Source: Neolewinella aurantiaca (GTDB lineage: Bacteria > Bacteroidota > Bacteroidia > Chitinophagales > Saprospiraceae). From it: a DNA stretch of 64,000 nt. The stretch lies in NCBI RefSeq assembly GCF_008014675.1, contig NZ_VOXD01000001.1:248001-312000 (forward strand). The letters run 5' to 3'. The position numbers and the translations under genes are program-made. Positions 17,358 through 26,451 of the stretch are shown here, piece by piece. The notes beneath the pieces were generated by a model. It saw nothing but the letters and a program-made list of their open reading frames with translations, did no database searches and was not told the origin of the DNA. The first letter of the stretch is position 1, and every line of letters starts with the position of its first letter.

Positions 17358-18755
17358 ATGCCTAAACTTAGAGCAAAAGACCTGATTAAACGCGGTTGGC
17401 CCAAACGCCCCGCCGGACTCGCCGTTACCATCATGAACAAATCGTTCAAACGGGAGACCGATGCCTGGCGAGACGCCACTTTGGCTAATGTACTTGCTCA
17501 TCCGGACAACTTCGTCGGCGACGATATCTGGGGGCACGTTGCTGCGGAACTCGGAGGCCGGAAACAGGATGGCATCGCTGCCATCATCCGTCCTGAACCG
17601 CGTAAATCTCCCTTGGCTTTCAATATTTTCAAAAGCAAGGCGGGCATCGCTCCCAATGCCGTACAACAACTCTACGATGCTATGCGGTTGCCAGTTGCTG
17701 CTGCCGGAGCACTAATGCCCGACGCGCACCACGGGTATGGCCTGCCGATTGGTGGAGTCCTCGCCACGGTAGGGGCGGTAATTCCCTATGGTGTCGGGGT
17801 TGATATCGGCTGTCGGATGTGCCTTTCCGTTTATGACCTGCCCGGCAACCTGGCCGATACCGATCAGTCGCGGCTGGCAACAATTCTTCGTAAGGAAACG
17901 GCTTTTGGTCTCAACGCCCACGCCCGGGTCAATGACCACGCTGTGTTGGCAGACGAGACCTTCAGGTATCTGCCCGCTGCAAAAAAGCTGCTGGGTAAAG
18001 CGGCTAAACAACTTGGCTCCAGCGGCGGAGGCAACCATTTTGTTGAGTTTGGCAACGTTGAACTACCGGCGGACAATGCTTTTGAGCGTCCGGCAGGGAG
18101 CTACCTCGCTGTTCTCTCTCATTCCGGCTCCCGCGGAATGGGAGCTGCCCTGGCGATGCACTACACCGATCTGGCCATGAAGGAATGTCGCCTGCCGAAG
18201 CAACTTAAAAGTCTCGCCTGGCTTGACCTTCGGAAGGATGCCGGAGCCGAATACTGGGCCGCAATGACGCTGGCCGGAGACTACGCCTCCGCCTGCCACG
18301 ACGATATCCACGCCCGCATCGGGGCGTCCCTCGGCGAAAAATCCATCGTCCGCATCGAGAACCACCACAATTTCGCCTGGAAAGACAAGCTCCCCGACGG
18401 AACGGACGTGGTGGTTCACCGTAAGGGTGCTACCCCGGCGGCAAAAGGTGAGCTCGGCATCATCCCCGGCTCGATGGCTGACCCTGGATTCATCGTTCGG
18501 GGGCTGGGAAATCCTGCTTCGCTGAATTCAGCCAGCCACGGTGCTGGCCGCCAACTCTCCCGGTCTGAGGCTAAAAACAGCATATCGGGGTCGTCGCTCA
18601 AATCATTGCTGAAAGAACGGAAAGTACTCCTCATCGGCGGGGGATTGGACGAAGCGCCGGGCGCTTACAAAGACATCCGGGAAGTAATGGCTGGCCAAAC
18701 AGATTTGGTGGAGGTGCTGGGGGAGTTCCACCCCAGGGTCGTGCGCATGGCTTAG
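17358..18755 (+). CDS. rtcB: RtcB-family RNA ligase
   Basis: A 465-residue RNA ligase of the RtcB family, which joins 2',3'-cyclic phosphate (or 3'-phosphate) and 5'-OH RNA ends using GTP and Mn2+. Metal and guanylate residues are visible: LMPDAHHGYGLPIGGV, the cysteine in VGVDIGCRMC (near 152), the histidine in SGGGNHFVEFG (near 227), LSHSGSRGMG, and IENHHNFAW. The C-terminal VEVLGEFHPRVVRMA is typical. The start at 17358 (MPKLRAKDLIKRGWP) is preferred; the frame is open 37 codons further upstream but reads as low-quality sequence. It is 103 bp downstream of the radical SAM repair gene. No archease gene was seen. Confidence 0.87.
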   Translation: MPKLRAKDLIKRGWPKRPAGLAVTIMNKSFKRETDAWRDATLANVLAHPDNFVGDDIWGHVAAELGGRKQDGIAAIIRPEPRKSPLAFNIFKSKAGIAPNAVQQLYDAMRLPVAAAGALMPDAHHGYGLPIGGVLATVGAVIPYGVGVDIGCRMCLSVYDLPGNLADTDQSRLATILRKETAFGLNAHARVNDHAVLADETFRYLPAAKKLLGKAAKQLGSSGGGNHFVEFGNVELPADNAFERPAGSYLAVLSHSGSRGMGAALAMHYTDLAMKECRLPKQLKSLAWLDLRKDAGAEYWAAMTLAGDYASACHDDIHARIGASLGEKSIVRIENHHNFAWKDKLPDGTDVVVHRKGATPAAKGELGIIPGSMADPGFIVRGLGNPASLNSASHGAGRQLSRSEAKNSISGSSLKSLLKERKVLLIGGGLDEAPGAYKDIREVMAGQTDLVEVLGEFHPRVVRMA

Positions 18756-18783
18756 CTATGTTTCCGCCTTCAGGCGAAAGATT

Positions 18784-19275
18784 TTATTCCGTTGCTCCGA
18801 ACAGCTTCCGTGCGTCGTTAACCTCGATCCAGTAGCCATCCAGGTCCTTGAAATATACCTGCTCGGCTCCGTCGGGCCTCCCGTTGGACTGCATCGGCAC
18901 ACCCTGCCAGCTGAAAAATTGCAGGTTGATGGACCGCAGGTGTTCCACGAAGCGGTCAAACTCTTTAACCGAGATCGATAAGTGTACTCCTTTTTGCAGG
19001 CGAATTTCGCTGCGGTCGGATTCAATCACGTGCAAGCTCATCCCGTTGCCAAGGCTCAGCCAGCGGATATTGTCTTTTTCGGTTCCGTCGTATATCTCTT
19101 CCAGGGCCAGTACTTTCTGGTAGAAGGCAACGCTTTCGTCTACGTCATCAACGTTGATGGCGTAATGGTCGAAGCTTGCGCCAAAGCGACCGGTCTCGGT
19201 ACCGAACACGGCGGCTTTCGGGGTACAGGACGACAGGCCTGCGGACAAAATAAGTAGGTAAAACAGTCTTTGCAT
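18784..19275 (-). CDS. VOC/glyoxalase-fold lipoprotein
   Basis: A 163-residue protein with a lipoprotein signal (MQRLFYLLILSAGLSSC, Cys 17) followed by a vicinal-oxygen-chelate domain: FDHYAINVDDVDESVAFYQKVL near 35-56, GMSLHVIESD near 77-86 and VYFKDLDGYWIEVNDARKLF at the end. VOC proteins bind a metal and cover glyoxalases, dioxygenases and resistance proteins; the substrate is unknown. The export to the envelope is the notable point. It is convergent with rtcB, 28 bp away. Confidence 0.8.
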   Translation of the reverse strand: MQRLFYLLILSAGLSSCTPKAAVFGTETGRFGASFDHYAINVDDVDESVAFYQKVLALEEIYDGTEKDNIRWLSLGNGMSLHVIESDRSEIRLQKGVHLSISVKEFDRFVEHLRSINLQFFSWQGVPMQSNGRPDGAEQVYFKDLDGYWIEVNDARKLFGATE

Positions 19276-19385
19276 GATCGATAGATTCTAAAGAGGAGAC
19301 ATACTTTGGTCCGGCGGGTTTACCCGGGCGGGGCATCTCCGGTCCGGAAATTCGCTCCAAGGTACATTCGACCTGTAGAAAATGC

Positions 19386-19393
19386 TAGCTTTG
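19386..19393 (+). promoter_or_regulatory. -7 promoter element before the 19.5-kb membrane-protein gene
   Basis: TAGCTTTG fits TAnnTTTG; a TTCG lies 15 bp upstream (19367-19370). If used, the transcript begins near 19400, upstream of the protein-like extension that precedes the first ATG at 19548. Confidence 0.4.
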
Positions 19394-19547
19394 CCACCAA
19401 CGAACCCCGCCACCAATCAAGCACTCTGCCAAATACGCCCTTCTGATCTGCTACTTCTTCATTGCGGTAGTACACTTCGCATATTATCCTAAATGGAACC
19501 AGGAAGGTGCCGAGGCAACCATCAGTTACGATGTAAGTGGCTACTAC

Positions 19548-21251
19548 ATGTATCTCCCTGCGGCTTTCATCTACAAAGATCTCAAAGAGGTTAAATTCCT
19601 CGATGATATAATTGCGGAATACCGCCCAACTGCCGATCCCTACCAGGTTTTTACCCATGAGTCGGGCAATAAGGTGATGAAGTACAGTATTGGTCAGGCG
19701 ATCATGTACTCGCCCTTCTTCGCCGTGGCGCACGCGTGGGCGTCATCAAGCGATGCTTACCCCGCTGATGGTTTCAGTTTTCCGTACCAGTTCATGATTT
19801 CCCTGGGGAGTCTGGTGGTCAGTTTACTGGGTTTGTTCTGGTTGATGACCGTCTTGCGGCATTATTTCAGGGAAGAAATGGTAGGGCTTACGTTGCTACT
19901 CATTGTTTTCGGAACCAATTACCTCAACTACTCGGCCATCGACGGTGCGATGACGCACAACAATGTTTTTAGCCTTGGGGCCTTGCTCTTATTAACCTCA
20001 CATCGCTTCTACGTCCGCGCCACCTTATCACGTGCGTTATTGATCGGGTTGTGCACCGGTCTGATGGCCCTGACCCGGCCCACCGAAATTATCGTAGCCA
20101 TCATTCCACTGTTGTGGGGACTTGACCTGACGCAGAAAGGCGCGATCAGCAAACGAATAGAGTTCTTCGGCTCACACTGGGGGAAACTTCTTGCGGCTGC
20201 CGCCGTCACCCTGGCGATTGGTAGCATTCAGGTTATATACTGGAAATACGTGAGTGGTGATTGGCTCGTGTACAGTTATCAGGATCAGGGCTTCGATTGG
20301 TTTAGTCCACACCTCAACAAAGGGTTCTTCAGCTATAAAGCCGGCTGGCTGATTTATACCCCGATGATGATCTTCGGCCTGCTTGGGTTCATCCCTTTAT
20401 ATAGGCGCAAACCGGCTCTTTTCCCGGCACTCTTTATCCATGCGTTGTTCTTCATTTACGTGGCCTTCAGTTGGTCTGTGTGGTGGTACGGTGGTAGTTT
20501 GGGACAGCGGACGATGGTGCAGGAATATGCCGTTCTTTCTTTTCCTCTGGCTGCTTTCTTGAGTTGGGTTTTCCGGGCGCGGCCGCAGGTGCAAAAGCCG
20601 GTTAGGTGGCAATGGTGGAAGTATGCTGTAGCGGCAGTTATCGCTCTTTTTACCTGGCACAATCTCTACTACACGCACCAGGCACACCGCGGCGGATTGT
20701 ACATTACCGAACAGATGAACAACGCTTACTTCTGGCGCACGCTCTACAAGTTCGAAAGAGACCCGGAGGATAAGCTCCGGCTCGATACCCGTGAATTCTT
20801 CACGGCAGTTCCCGCCAAAACGGAAACCCTGCTCAGCGATGATTTCGAAGACCGTTCTACCGCAGATTGTGGTTTGGACCCCATTAACGGCAACGGCTCC
20901 CTGTGCCTGATCGGGAAAAACGAAAATAGCCCGGAGTTCAGATTGGAAATCGACCTGCCGCCCCGTACCTGGCTGCGGGCCCGGGTACAGGCCAAAATCA
21001 ATGCTCCCCGGGGCAATAAAGACAACCACACCCAGATGATCCTTACTTTCCGCCGCGATGGGGTAGAGGTGAAAAAGCGGATCATCCGTATGCACCGCCT
21101 CCTCAATCACGAATGGCGCCGTGAGGTTCAGATCGATTCGAAAGTGCCGGATGAAGGCGCAGACCAGCTAATCGTCCGCTTTTGGAACGGAGGAAGCACA
21201 CAGCCAGCTCTGGTACTTGACGACTTGGTCATCGAGAGGATATACGAGTAA
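19548..21251 (+). CDS. Polytopic membrane protein, glycosyltransferase (GT-C)-like
   Basis: From the first ATG this is a 567-residue protein with about ten hydrophobic segments in the first 400 residues and a soluble, beta-rich C-terminal domain (about 430-567, LRARVQAKINAPRG..). The layout suggests a GT-C mannosyltransferase-like enzyme, but no catalytic motif was identified. Coding clearly starts earlier: the frame from 19389 reads ..KYALLICYFFIAVVHFAYYP, a transmembrane helix followed by NQEGAEATISYDVSGYYMYLP, yet no ATG, GTG or TTG exists there. Repeat copy 8 encodes RARPQVQKP in the loop between two helices. Confidence 0.6.
   Translation: MYLPAAFIYKDLKEVKFLDDIIAEYRPTADPYQVFTHESGNKVMKYSIGQAIMYSPFFAVAHAWASSSDAYPADGFSFPYQFMISLGSLVVSLLGLFWLMTVLRHYFREEMVGLTLLLIVFGTNYLNYSAIDGAMTHNNVFSLGALLLLTSHRFYVRATLSRALLIGLCTGLMALTRPTEIIVAIIPLLWGLDLTQKGAISKRIEFFGSHWGKLLAAAAVTLAIGSIQVIYWKYVSGDWLVYSYQDQGFDWFSPHLNKGFFSYKAGWLIYTPMMIFGLLGFIPLYRRKPALFPALFIHALFFIYVAFSWSVWWYGGSLGQRTMVQEYAVLSFPLAAFLSWVFRARPQVQKPVRWQWWKYAVAAVIALFTWHNLYYTHQAHRGGLYITEQMNNAYFWRTLYKFERDPEDKLRLDTREFFTAVPAKTETLLSDDFEDRSTADCGLDPINGNGSLCLIGKNENSPEFRLEIDLPPRTWLRARVQAKINAPRGNKDNHTQMILTFRRDGVEVKKRIIRMHRLLNHEWRREVQIDSKVPDEGADQLIVRFWNGGSTQPALVLDDLVIERIYE
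20576..20594 (-). repeat. Bipartite 19-mer repeat, copy 8 (intragenic)
   Basis: The plus strand reads GGCGCGGCCGCAGGTGCAA, a perfect match. In the membrane-protein gene it reads A-R-P-Q-V-Q between two transmembrane helices. Confidence 0.85.
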
Positions 21252-21350
21252 GCGCGCCGCAATTTGTCCTTTTGGGCTCTGTAATACACAGCATCATAAA
21301 CGGAAACAAGCTCTGTTTTGCTTTATGGCCTGGAGGTGCAATATGTCATT

Positions 21351-22361
21351 TTATTCCAGTTCGTATACGATCATATCGTCAAGCTCGGGTTCTCCGCCAT
21401 GATGGCCGCAGCCACTGGCCATAATGAGTTTGCCGTCGTGATGGATGATCCCCGTGCCGTGCCGTCCCCGGCTCAAAGAATCGAGCGTGTGCCATTTGCC
21501 GGTGGCGACCGATAAAGCTTCCACTTCACTGTGCGCCAGCAGCTGGTCTTTTGATTCTCCGCCCACGACAAGAATACTATCGTTTAGGACGATGGCGGCG
21601 TTGCCAGCCCGGTGGGTCGGCAAGGTGTCGGAGAGGGTAGACCATGCTCCTGTTTTGAAGTCGTACACATCAACTTCACCGATGGTGTTGGCAAACGGGT
21701 TAGTCGCAGCGGTGGTGGTTCGCCCGGCGAGGGCGTACAGCTTACTGCCGTGTACAACGGCTTGAAAGTGGTCACGGGCACGCGGTGCGTCGGGTAGTTT
21801 TCTCCACGCTCCGGTCTTCAGGTCGTACTCGTCGAACCAGGCAACGTGGCCGCCGCGGTGCCCATCGGTGATGCCGCAGACAAGGTAGAGCTTATTGTTG
21901 TGGATTACCGCTCCGGCACCGCCGCGACGGCGGTCTGCGGGGATTTCAGGGCCGGTACTCCATGAATCGGTGGCGGGGGAGTAGACGTGGATGTCCGGTA
22001 GCGGTGTTTCGCCGGGGTAGCCGCCCGTCATGGCCCCGAGGAGAAGAATTTCCTTATTCCATACCACCGGCTGAAAGTGATGGATCTCGACCGGAGGCTT
22101 AGCTCCCGAACTCCAGACCTGTGTCTTGTTGTCAAAAATATCTACCGGCTTTATGCCCCGGCCGCCGAGGAGGTAGTATTTATCGTCGATGCCGATGAAA
22201 GCGGCTTCGTGGCGGGCGGTGGGGGCCGAGGAGTCAGTGGCGATTATTTCGTGCCAGCCTGTTTGGGGTGTTGGGCCTTCGGGAGGGGTGATAGCCGGTG
22301 GTTCGGAGCTTCCACAGGCGACAAGGAAAAACATAAAGGGGAGGAAGAGAATGATTTTCAT
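21351..22361 (-). CDS. Kelch-repeat lipoprotein
   Basis: A 336-residue envelope lipoprotein. The signal MKIILFLPFMFFLVACGS has the lipidated cysteine at 16. About five kelch-type blades follow, with repeated patterns such as YYLLGGRGIKPVDIFDNKTQVW, VYSPATDSWSTGPEIP, YDLKTGAWRKLPDAP and VYDFKTGAWSTL, so a beta-propeller is expected. Galactose-oxidase-type catalytic residues were not identified, so a binding role is as likely as catalysis. The frame extends upstream to 22460, but the ATG at 22361 begins the signal peptide. It is downstream of the T9SS cargo gene, beyond a strong terminator. Confidence 0.8.
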   Translation of the reverse strand: MKIILFLPFMFFLVACGSSEPPAITPPEGPTPQTGWHEIIATDSSAPTARHEAAFIGIDDKYYLLGGRGIKPVDIFDNKTQVWSSGAKPPVEIHHFQPVVWNKEILLLGAMTGGYPGETPLPDIHVYSPATDSWSTGPEIPADRRRGGAGAVIHNNKLYLVCGITDGHRGGHVAWFDEYDLKTGAWRKLPDAPRARDHFQAVVHGSKLYALAGRTTTAATNPFANTIGEVDVYDFKTGAWSTLSDTLPTHRAGNAAIVLNDSILVVGGESKDQLLAHSEVEALSVATGKWHTLDSLSRGRHGTGIIHHDGKLIMASGCGHHGGEPELDDMIVYELE

Positions 22362-22458
22362 TTCGGGAAGGTAGCGTAAACTTTTTTTTGAACACTTCCG
22401 AAAGGCTTCTCGAAAAAGGAATAATTGGTTCAATGAATAAGTAAGCGTATATATCTGC

Positions 22459-22500
22459 AAAAAATAACGGGCGACGCTTTCGATGAAACGTCGCCCGTTA
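22459..22500 (-). terminator. Rho-independent terminator of the T9SS cargo gene
   Basis: TAACGGGCGACG (22465-22476) and CGTCGCCCGTTA (22489-22500) form a perfect 12-bp stem with a 12-nt loop; on the minus strand it is followed by TTTTTTGC. It lies 28 bp after the stop of the gene at 22528-25506. Confidence 0.8.
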
Positions 22501-22527
22501 ATGGCTGAAATTTACTATCTACCGTGA

Positions 22528-25506
22528 CTATCGAATGTGCTGCACAGCATTGATACTGAAACGACCGGAAGCGTACCAGGATCGCAGCCAGTAGGTACCC
22601 GCAGGCAATTCGCTGAGGTCGAAACTACCAGACGAACCACGCGCGGCTACCTCACGCAATAATTGACCTTGTTGGCTGAAGAGTTGCAGCTGATCCAGTT
22701 GTTCCCCTTCTGGGGCAAGGATAGTCAGGGGAAACTCCCCTACAGGGTTTGGGAACACCTTGGCGGCTAATTGAGTGGGTTCGGCATCCGTCGGGACCAG
22801 CTCGTAAGCAATACGGTAAAGCTCATCGGTGGAGCCTACCGCTTCGCGGCCAATGAAATAGAAATCTTCACCAGCACTTACCATGTTAAACGGATGAGCG
22901 TCACCCGCCCCAGCGTGCAGGTCGACGATAAGTTCCGGAACATTATCACGTAGGTGCAGACGGTAGAGTTCGTACCCGGAAGGTCCGTTAGCTGAGAAAA
23001 ACAGAGTACTGTCGATCAGGGAGAAATTACCAGGGTTGGAGGAACCGGCACCCGGATTAATTTCGGGGAGCATAAACGTTCCTTCCTCGGTACCGTCGGT
23101 AAACCATAGCTCATTACCATTCGTACCGTCGTTGGCAGCGAAGAAAAAACCGGTAGACGTGCTAAACAATTGTTGCGTTGATTGAGTACCGAATCCTCTG
23201 CCAGGGTTGATGTCTTTCAGTAGGCTAATACTTTCGGTTGCGGGGTCTGCAACCACCCATTCCCGGCCCAGATCCGGGCTATCTCCTACGAACAAAAGGC
23301 GACCGTTCAAGGGATAAAAAGACCGGTTAGCGTAAGCATTTACCACGGTGTCAAACAGCATAACCCGGGCAGGACTGGCATCGGAAGGGAAAAAGATCAT
23401 CGTTGGTTCGAAGGTAAAACTGTTGACCGTTTCAACAAAAGTACCTGCGCTGGTGATAGACCTGATGACTGCACCAGTAGATACCGTGAAGTCATAACGG
23501 CCTCCACCACTATAGTTGAACACGGACACGTCTTTTTCTTCACCGTCGGCAATGGCAAGGGCAAAAAACTCAGTGTCCGAAAACTCAGTTCTGAGCTCAT
23601 CTTCAAAACCAGGGGGCATAAAAGGGATTAGCCGCAGGGAGTCACCGTCAATACGGGCCAGTAACCTGCGGGAGGGTGAGCCGTTACCCGGAGAAAAAGT
23701 AGTCTGTCGGGTATTATCATTTAAAACCTCTCCTAAAGAGACAGAATACATATTGGGGTCAAAATCACCGGCATCAGCCAGAGGGAGTTCACTCAATACC
23801 CCGTTGCTGAGTTCCAGTACTCTTCCGTAACCTGTAGTGTCCCTGACGTAATAGAACGTTTCTCCATCGACTTTGCCGAAAAATCTGATAAAAAAGTTGT
23901 CGTTGTAATTGGGGGGATGTACTACTTCGCTGAATTCATCGGTTGCTCCTTTGTAGATTACCCGACTTCCGTTAAACAGGAATACTTCATTTTTTGTAGG
24001 GTCTACGCCGTAAATAAATGGGTTTCTGCGTTGCGACGGGTCGATGTAATTCCCAATCGTGATTAGGGTATCCGCATCAGCAGCAAGAAACTTTAAGCCG
24101 GTTTGTTCTCCGGTCTCAATCAGATAAGCACCTCTGGGAGTGACAGCCAGCGGGTTGACATTGGCCAAGGAAGAAATACCAGAACGGTATAAATTGACGC
24201 TGGGTTGAATGAGGCTACCATTTCTTTTGTCGTACCGGATCAGTATTCTATTGAAAAGGTTCGTAACGTAAACAAAACGATCGTCTGCGGAAAGGTAGTA
24301 GCTACCTAAGTCGTCGGCGAAAAAACTGCCGAGTTCCTCAGGAGCATCGGCTTCTGCTGTATAAGCATATATAAACAGGCTGTCTTCCCGGTTACGGGAT
24401 AGATAATACATGGTATCCGCTACGATCGCGGCATTGGAATAGTCCTCATAAAGGCGCATGGCCGAATTCGCGGCGGCAAGTATAGGCGTCAGGGTGAGCC
24501 CATCCTGTCCACTAATGCGATAGAGGTCGTTGCCGTTGTCACCATCTGTCCTTCCGGCAAAGAGATACAGACTGTCGTTGAAAACCTGGAACTCTATCTG
24601 ACGGTAATTATTTGGAAGCGCAAACATACTCGGTAAAACCGGAAGGGGAACTTCCTGAATATTCAGGTTCTCCTCATCCAACCTGTAAACCGTTGCGGGA
24701 TCAATGCTAAAGCGAGAAACTCCGTATAAGTAGAAAGCTTCATTGTGATAGGCAATCGGGTTATAGACCGGGCGGGAAAGAGAGGGGATGATGAATTGAC
24801 CAAATCCTTCTCCGACCAGCGATAATCCTGCTCCTTCTGGTTCGTAAACGTAGAATATTTGTGAACCGTTATCGGCGATGCCAATCAAAAGCTTGTCGGT
24901 ACCCGGTACTATCCGGATAAAATCAGCGGTGGAGAACGAAAGCAGTGTACTTACCCGTTGCGTGCCAGCGGCAGTGCCGTCCGTCCGCCATAGTTCAGCA
25001 AGCAGGTCGCCGAATCCGGCTGGGTTTTGTCGAATCGGCAGCATCCCGGTGATAAAGTATAAGCTATCGCCAAAAACAACGGGCTGCGTGAAACTCAGGG
25101 ATCCGGAACTAAGTAGCAGCTCGGGTTCGGAGCCATCCAGGCGATAAAGGTTGTTGCCGGACGCAAGATCTCTCTGGAGACCAAACAACATGCCGCCAGC
25201 TTCGAACACTGCGGGTTCGTCGATGAAAGAACCTCCCCCGAACCAATGCGTTTGATTAGGGTCCAGTAGCGGAGTAGGAGTGCCGGTTGTACCGTCAATT
25301 CTGGAGAGAAGCCCGGCTGCGTCGTCGCCGAAAATTTGACTCAGGTTGGCGTAGAGCTGACCATTTACGGAATGCACAGAGCTGATGATGTTTTCACCGG
25401 TACCTCCGTAGTTGAAATCGGAGATTTTAGTCACGGTCTCTTGTCCTGAGAGCATACCGGTGAGGGCCGTCACTACGGACAGCAAAAGAAGATAACGTAA
25501 ATACAT
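22528..25506 (-). CDS. Secreted protein with C-terminal T9SS sorting domain
   Basis: This 992-residue protein is exported (signal YLLLLSVVTALTGMLSGQ) and carries a type A T9SS sorting domain at its end (KVFPNPVGEFPLTI, then LFSQQGQLLREV and LPAGTYWLR). The body is made of about 15 beta-rich segments containing LYFITG/LYRLDG-like strands and two clear ELWxTDGT..GT motifs (AELWRTDGTAAGTQ, NELWFTDGTEEGT), suggesting a propeller-like or hyalin-like repeat surface protein. Catalytic residues were not found. It would be translocated by the T9SS and probably attached to the cell surface. Confidence 0.8.
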   Translation of the reverse strand: MYLRYLLLLSVVTALTGMLSGQETVTKISDFNYGGTGENIISSVHSVNGQLYANLSQIFGDDAAGLLSRIDGTTGTPTPLLDPNQTHWFGGGSFIDEPAVFEAGGMLFGLQRDLASGNNLYRLDGSEPELLLSSGSLSFTQPVVFGDSLYFITGMLPIRQNPAGFGDLLAELWRTDGTAAGTQRVSTLLSFSTADFIRIVPGTDKLLIGIADNGSQIFYVYEPEGAGLSLVGEGFGQFIIPSLSRPVYNPIAYHNEAFYLYGVSRFSIDPATVYRLDEENLNIQEVPLPVLPSMFALPNNYRQIEFQVFNDSLYLFAGRTDGDNGNDLYRISGQDGLTLTPILAAANSAMRLYEDYSNAAIVADTMYYLSRNREDSLFIYAYTAEADAPEELGSFFADDLGSYYLSADDRFVYVTNLFNRILIRYDKRNGSLIQPSVNLYRSGISSLANVNPLAVTPRGAYLIETGEQTGLKFLAADADTLITIGNYIDPSQRRNPFIYGVDPTKNEVFLFNGSRVIYKGATDEFSEVVHPPNYNDNFFIRFFGKVDGETFYYVRDTTGYGRVLELSNGVLSELPLADAGDFDPNMYSVSLGEVLNDNTRQTTFSPGNGSPSRRLLARIDGDSLRLIPFMPPGFEDELRTEFSDTEFFALAIADGEEKDVSVFNYSGGGRYDFTVSTGAVIRSITSAGTFVETVNSFTFEPTMIFFPSDASPARVMLFDTVVNAYANRSFYPLNGRLLFVGDSPDLGREWVVADPATESISLLKDINPGRGFGTQSTQQLFSTSTGFFFAANDGTNGNELWFTDGTEEGTFMLPEINPGAGSSNPGNFSLIDSTLFFSANGPSGYELYRLHLRDNVPELIVDLHAGAGDAHPFNMVSAGEDFYFIGREAVGSTDELYRIAYELVPTDAEPTQLAAKVFPNPVGEFPLTILAPEGEQLDQLQLFSQQGQLLREVAARGSSGSFDLSELPAGTYWLRSWYASGRFSINAVQHIR

Positions 25507-25737
25507 AGATGAGATTGTAGTTATAAGATTTAGGTGGTAACTATGGCAAACTAAAATATTAAGTCAGTTCACCTTGATAAGTGACAAAAATAGCAAAATT
25601 TGTCACAAATGAGTTAGACGCTTTTATTACTTTATAAATGATGGGTTACAAAACCCAATTGCTTCCTATCCGTCCCCTGCCGACAAAACCAAAGCCGCAC
25701 CGCTTGCCGTAACTGTTTTTTTTAGCACCTTTGCCGC

Positions 25738-26397
25738 ATGCCCCAGTTCCATACTGCCATTCTTCTTTTTTCCCGTTCGGCTTCAGCCGAGGCGGAGAAC
25801 AAAAGTTTTGGTGGGGGCAAAGCAGATAAGCGCATTACCGAGGCTCTCATCTCACGCACCGAAGAAACAATTGCGCGAACTGGCCTGAGAGTTTATCGCT
25901 CCGACGAAGCATCCCAGCGGGGAGAAACCTTCGGCGAGCGCCTGGCGCTCGCCATGAAAGAAGTCTTTGAAAAAGGCGCTGAGCGCCTTTTAGTGGTAGG
26001 CAATGATTGCCCTCAAATCTCCACATCGCACCTGCGCTCCGCCGCCCTTAAGCTGGCCGCTGGCGAAAACGTAATCGGCCCCGACCGGCGTGGTGGCGTA
26101 TGGCTCATTGGCCTGCAGCGTTCCGATTTCGACGCTGAGCTATTCGCCGGTATCGGCTGGCAAACCGAAAATTTGCTTAATGAGCTGGTGCAGATACTGC
26201 CTCGCCATTCCGAGGCAATTCGCCTGGGGGATCTGAACTGTTTTGAGGACCTTAGTCAGCATTGGTTCCTGTTGCGCAAGCAATTATCGGAATTGTTTGA
26301 CCTGATGTTACTTGCCGATGCAGCATTTGGCGTTGTGCCTGAAACTGTTGAACCAGTTACTGTTATGCGGCGTCTGGGGCGTGCTCCTCCCATTTAA
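25738..26397 (+). CDS. DUF2064 (TIGR04282-like) glycosyltransferase-fold protein
   Basis: A 219-residue protein of the DUF2064 group, a nucleotide-sugar-transferase-like fold often annotated as TIGR04282. Visible motifs are AILLFSRSASAEAENKSF at the N-terminus, a QRGETFGERLALAMKEVFEKGAERLLVVGNDCP segment (near 60-95) and NVIGPDRRGGVWLIGL (near 112-127). The family's donor and acceptor are unknown. It precedes the SusC/SusD pair on the same strand by 54 bp and could be in the same transcript, though a functional link is unproven. Confidence 0.75.
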   Translation: MPQFHTAILLFSRSASAEAENKSFGGGKADKRITEALISRTEETIARTGLRVYRSDEASQRGETFGERLALAMKEVFEKGAERLLVVGNDCPQISTSHLRSAALKLAAGENVIGPDRRGGVWLIGLQRSDFDAELFAGIGWQTENLLNELVQILPRHSEAIRLGDLNCFEDLSQHWFLLRKQLSELFDLMLLADAAFGVVPETVEPVTVMRRLGRAPPI

Positions 26398-26451
26398 TAT
26401 GTAGTTCGTAGTTTATCCCAACCTAGTTCATCAACTTTACAAGTCTGTTAT

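Noticed and set aside
26026-26044. TCGCACCTGCGCTCCGCCG in the DUF2064 gene as another repeat copy
   Set aside because: The left arm fits but the right arm does not; the codons fit the protein, so chance similarity is likely.
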